From: Phycisphaerae bacterium
GTDB taxonomy: Bacteria > Planctomycetota > Phycisphaerae > UBA1845 > PWPN01
Reading direction: 5' to 3'
Length of the DNA: 7,068 nt
NCBI GenBank assembly: GCA_026647385.1
Contig: JAPKGY010000146.1
Span: forward strand, 1-7,068
The number at the start of each line of letters is the position of its first letter. Within the stretch, counting starts at the first letter, position 1. This document shows, in pieces, positions 4,303-7,068 of the stretch. Under the pieces are notes generated by a model that saw only the letters and a list, made by a program, of their open reading frames with translations, had not been told where the DNA came from and did not search any database. Position numbers and translations under genes: made by a program.

Positions 4303-7068
4303 TCAGCAACCCGGCGGGACGCGCGCACCATTCAGGCAGTTCTCGAACGGCGTACGATCAAACTGATTAACCCGCCCATCGAAGTTCAGGTCCTGCAGGT
4401 CGCACCCGTCGAGAATGGGTCCGATGCCGTTGTAGCAGCGCTGCAGCCGGGCGTAGTCGTCCAGATCGACGTCGCCGTCGAGATCGAAGTCCGAACGAAT
4501 GGTCGGCGAGCCGAGCAGGAAACCGATAACTCGACCCATCACGTCGGTCCGCGCCGCCGGCGAGGAAATCATCTCGAACGGAAACGCCAGCGTCACGGTA
4601 CGGAAGACCCCGGCGTCGTACTGAACGCCCGCGGTACCGCCCAGCCCGCCTGAATAGCCGAGGATGGCTGTGGCGCCGCCGAGCGCGGAGAGTTGGTCCG
4701 GCGCGTCGGCGTCGTATGCGCCGTTGGCGGTGTTGTACGGAATCGTCCGCGGATCGAACGCGGGCGGACTGAAGTCGAACGCACTGATGCCCGCCATGAT
4801 CCCGCCGGCGGCGATGACGTTATACGTACCGGCGTCGTCGGCGACGTAACCCGCCTTCAGGTAGGTTTCACAGAAGCTCGAGCCGCCGCCCGCGCCGATC
4901 AAATCGAACGCGATGTCCGTGCCGCTGACGAACAGGCGACCGCCGCCGAGAAGGTACGTCGCCAGCAGGTTCTGCTCCGTGGAGCTGAACGTGCGCGAAC
5001 CGGTATGGGTCTGCTCGCCCATCATCCAAATGACACCCTGGTAATTGCCGAGGGCAACGGACCCATTCTCGACCGCCGGGTGCGAGCAGGAGTCGAAGGT
5101 CGCGTTGTTTGCCGCCAGCGCTTCCGCATGCTGCACGATGTAGTCGAACGAGTTCGACCGGCGGAGGATCTGCCGTTCGAAGTTGCCTTCGCCGGGCGCG
5201 AATTGCACGACGTTCTGCATGCGTGTGAGGCGATCGAAGCCGTTGACGATCAGGAACGCCGGTCGGCCGGATGCCGGCCGCCGGACGGCCATCGTCTCGG
5301 ATGGCATCGACTCACCGCCGGCGTTGGTGGCCGCCACCCGGATGTACGTCGTCTGGCCGACGGGGATGTCGCTCAACGCGTAGGTCAGGACGTTGCCGAC
5401 GCTGACTCCCACATCGAAGCCGTAGCCGTTGGTCGAGCGGTAGATCCGGTAACCGGTGGCCGCATGCCCGTTCGGCACGCCGCTCGGCGGAGCCGTCCAG
5501 GACACCGAAACCGTACCGTTCAGGTTCGTCACCACCCGCACGTTCTCGGGCGGCTCGGGCAAGTACACCAGCGGAACGGTGCTGCCCGACAGGCCGTGGA
5601 GGAACTCGATCACCCCGTGCAGCGACGATCGGGCGACGGCGTTGCGCACCCGGAGGTCGCGCATAAGCGAGGCGTCGCTCAGGTTATCGTGGAAGGCCAC
5701 CTCGAGGATGGTCGCGTCGAACTCGTTGCCGTTGTTGTCCGAACAGATCGCGCCGTAGGAGGACGTATACGGGTTCGCCCGCCGAAACCAGTTGTACTCG
5801 AATTGACCGTCCAGCAGCACCAGGTCGTCCTCGACGGTATCGCCGAGAATCTGGGCGTACTGGTACTGGTTCGTCGTGGGGCCGCCGCACCATGAATCAT
5901 CCACCAAAGCGACGGTCCCGCGGGCGGTGCCGTTGAACGCGTTGGAGTGGAACTCCAGATAGATGCGCCGCCAGCGGCTGTTGTTGTAGGTCGTGCGGTT
6001 CATTTCACGGCCCCACTTGGCGCCGACGCTCACGTTATCGTTCCCATCGCTTGAGCCCGCCACGTCCCAGATCGTCGAGCTGAAACCGACCGCGTTGTTG
6101 CCCAGTTCGCTCTCCGCCCAGTAGCGCATGCACTCTTCCTCGCGCGGGAAGCCGCTGATGCCCGCCGATCCGCGCGACACATCACCCATGCCGTTGCCGA
6201 ACCGAATCGCGTCCGCCACGACCACGCCCGCATCCGGGGAGGCATTGGTGATCTCGACGTAGTTGGACGTGCCGGCCGTCAGGTGGTAGTTCCCCAGCCA
6301 GATCCAGCCCTTGCCCACCAGCCGGTGATCGACCACGACCGAACTGGTCCCTCCGCTGTGCTTGATCCGATAGGTCTGGCGGACCCGGTCATCGCCGTCG
6401 AGCGTCCAGTAGTAAACGGGATAGAAGTCGGTCGCGGGTATACTCGGCGTGTAACGGGCGGTCGCGCTTTCGACCGTGGACGTGCTCGACCAGCGATAGC
6501 GGACCCCGCTCAGCACGACCTTATTCTCGTAATACTGGGTGGCCGTCGTGTTGTTGCTCCAGCTCCCGGTGTAGGTCACGCCGGAATCGTCGTTGTCCAG
6601 CACGACCTCGCGCGTCTGGTAGCCGACCGGGCGGAACGGAACCACGGTCGCGCCGGCATTGAACAGGTACGCCACAAACGCGTTCAACTGATCGATGTTG
6701 CCGTAATCCTCGATCATGTTCTGCGTGATCCCGCGCTGCAGATACCAGGAACTCGTGCCTGCAGTCCAGCCATGGCCGGCCGTCGCGAACACGGTCACTC
6801 CCGAGAGGGCCCCGCTGGGTTGCGTGCCGCTGGGGGTGACGGGACCAGCCAATCCCATCGGCTGGACCCTCGCTTCGCCGGCGTCCGGCATCGGCGAGGA
6901 AGGCCCCGGCCCATCCGGCTCGAAGTAGGGCCGATCGGCTGTGATTTCGCCCGCGGAACACTCGGGGGCGGGAGTGAGATCCTCGCGATCCGGGACGACC
7001 GACGTCTGGCCGATCGCCGGCCACGCGACGCCCAGGGCAACGACCCACGTCAGCAGCCCGCGTAGTCC
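4303..7068 (-). CDS. Secreted amidase_3-like protein with golvesin-type insert, FN3, amidotransferase-like fold and dockerin (5' partial)
   Basis: At least 921 residues are in the window (residue 1 at base 7068). The frame stays open to the right edge, so the start codon lies outside. An internal ATG at 6891 would cut off the signal peptide. Residues 2-16 form a hydrophobic signal core (LLTWVVALGVAW), with likely cleavage after AIG (18-20). An N-acetylmuramoyl-L-alanine amidase-like domain follows: AGHGW with ligand H99, a candidate glutamate E120 (MIEDYGNIDQ), EFHSNAF with H374, and ILEVAFHDN with E456. It is interrupted at about 154-291 by a golvesin/xanthan-lyase-type beta domain running from VLDNDDSGVTYTGSW to VVVADAIRFGNG. 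Then come fibronectin III (about 505-599), an alpha/beta domain resembling a class I amidotransferase fold but with no obvious GxCxG nucleophile (about 602-854), and a dockerin with two EF-hand loops (DFDLDGDVDLDD, DLNFDGRVNQFD; 860-905) ending in PPGC. It probably cleaves peptidoglycan or a related amide outside the cytoplasm; the substrate is uncertain. Confidence 0.88.
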   Translation of the reverse strand, partial: GLRGLLTWVVALGVAWPAIGQTSVVPDREDLTPAPECSAGEITADRPYFEPDGPGPSSPMPDAGEARVQPMGLAGPVTPSGTQPSGALSGVTVFATAGHGWTAGTSSWYLQRGITQNMIEDYGNIDQLNAFVAYLFNAGATVVPFRPVGYQTREVVLDNDDSGVTYTGSWSNNTTATQYYENKVVLSGVRYRWSSTSTVESATARYTPSIPATDFYPVYYWTLDGDDRVRQTYRIKHSGGTSSVVVDHRLVGKGWIWLGNYHLTAGTSNYVEITNASPDAGVVVADAIRFGNGMGDVSRGSAGISGFPREEECMRYWAESELGNNAVGFSSTIWDVAGSSDGNDNVSVGAKWGREMNRTTYNNSRWRRIYLEFHSNAFNGTARGTVALVDDSWCGGPTTNQYQYAQILGDTVEDDLVLLDGQFEYNWFRRANPYTSSYGAICSDNNGNEFDATILEVAFHDNLSDASLMRDLRVRNAVARSSLHGVIEFLHGLSGSTVPLVYLPEPPENVRVVTNLNGTVSVSWTAPPSGVPNGHAATGYRIYRSTNGYGFDVGVSVGNVLTYALSDIPVGQTTYIRVAATNAGGESMPSETMAVRRPASGRPAFLIVNGFDRLTRMQNVVQFAPGEGNFERQILRRSNSFDYIVQHAEALAANNATFDSCSHPAVENGSVALGNYQGVIWMMGEQTHTGSRTFSSTEQNLLATYLLGGGRLFVSGTDIAFDLIGAGGGSSFCETYLKAGYVADDAGTYNVIAAGGIMAGISAFDFSPPAFDPRTIPYNTANGAYDADAPDQLSALGGATAILGYSGGLGGTAGVQYDAGVFRTVTLAFPFEMISSPAARTDVMGRVIGFLLGSPTIRSDFDLDGDVDLDDYARLQRCYNGIGPILDGCDLQDLNFDGRVNQFDRTPFENCLNGARVPPGC
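4312..4491 (-). other. Dockerin-type calcium-binding module at the C-terminus
   Basis: This stretch encodes two complete calcium loops of the D-x-[DN]-x-D-G-x-V-[DN]-x-x-D form, each followed by a helix ending in a Cys-x-x-Gly turn (RCYNG, NCLNG). Dockerins bind cohesins in clostridial cellulosomes. In planctomycetes they occur at the ends of many secreted proteins, and their partner is mostly unknown. Two further cysteines (DGC between the loops, and the final PPGC) suggest disulfides, fitting an exported location. Confidence 0.8.

Noticed and set aside
4040..4309. Short minus-strand frames filling the gap between the amidase-like and U32 genes
   Set aside because: They overlap the ends of both neighbours and the 12-bp inverted repeat, and their translations show no motif. 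They are better explained as chance open frames.
4693..5895. 400-codon open frame on the plus strand opposite the amidase-like gene
   Set aside because: It is antisense to a gene with clear FN3, amidase and linker domains. Its translation is rich in Arg, Val and Asp with no motif, as expected for a mirror frame in GC-rich DNA.
1..7068. CRISPR array, tRNA/rRNA genes, transposase or integrase genes, phage or toxin-antitoxin modules
   Set aside because: No regularly spaced repeats, no cloverleaf-like sequence and no mobile-element protein motifs were seen on either strand.

Overview
The window is high-GC bacterial DNA, most consistent with a member of the Planctomycetota (possibly Phycisphaerae-like). 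That placement is an inference. It rests on the C-terminal dockerin with its planctomycete-style Cys-x-x-Gly turns and PPGC ending, on the golvesin-type secreted amidase, and on the GH28-type beta-helix protein. No marker gene fixes the lineage, and the rest of the window holds only broadly distributed genes.

Layout from left to right. (1) 1-497, plus strand: the C-terminal end of a GH28/polygalacturonase-like right-handed beta-helix protein. It enters from outside the window and is interrupted by an apparent one-base frameshift near position 81. (2) 498-611: a convergent intergenic gap with two GC-rich hairpins. (3) 612-1388, minus: rsmJ, the 16S rRNA m2G1516 methyltransferase, starting at TTG behind a good Shine-Dalgarno. 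(4) 1389-1497: a short gap. (5) 1498-4050, minus: a large U32-family 'peptidase' of the RlhA-like, DUF3656-containing type, with an internally repeated barrel and two cysteine clusters. (6) 4051-4302: a gap with a 12-bp perfect inverted repeat, a second 8-bp inverted repeat and a possible promoter. (7) 4303-7068, minus: a secreted multidomain protein running off the right edge. Its order is signal peptide, amidase_3-like catalytic domain interrupted by a golvesin-type domain, fibronectin III, an amidotransferase-like fold without a visible nucleophile, and dockerin.

How the genes relate: the U32 protein and RsmJ are co-directional and 109 bases apart. Both belong to families that modify rRNA near functional centres of the ribosome, so they may form a small ribosome-modification unit. 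The two outer genes are extracellular or cell-envelope carbohydrate-active proteins, and I see no direct link between them and the central pair. I found no CRISPR array, tRNA, rRNA, insertion sequence or phage gene. I see no clearly new multigene system. The most unusual content lies inside two proteins: the relocated second cysteine cluster in the U32 protein, and the interrupted amidase domain.
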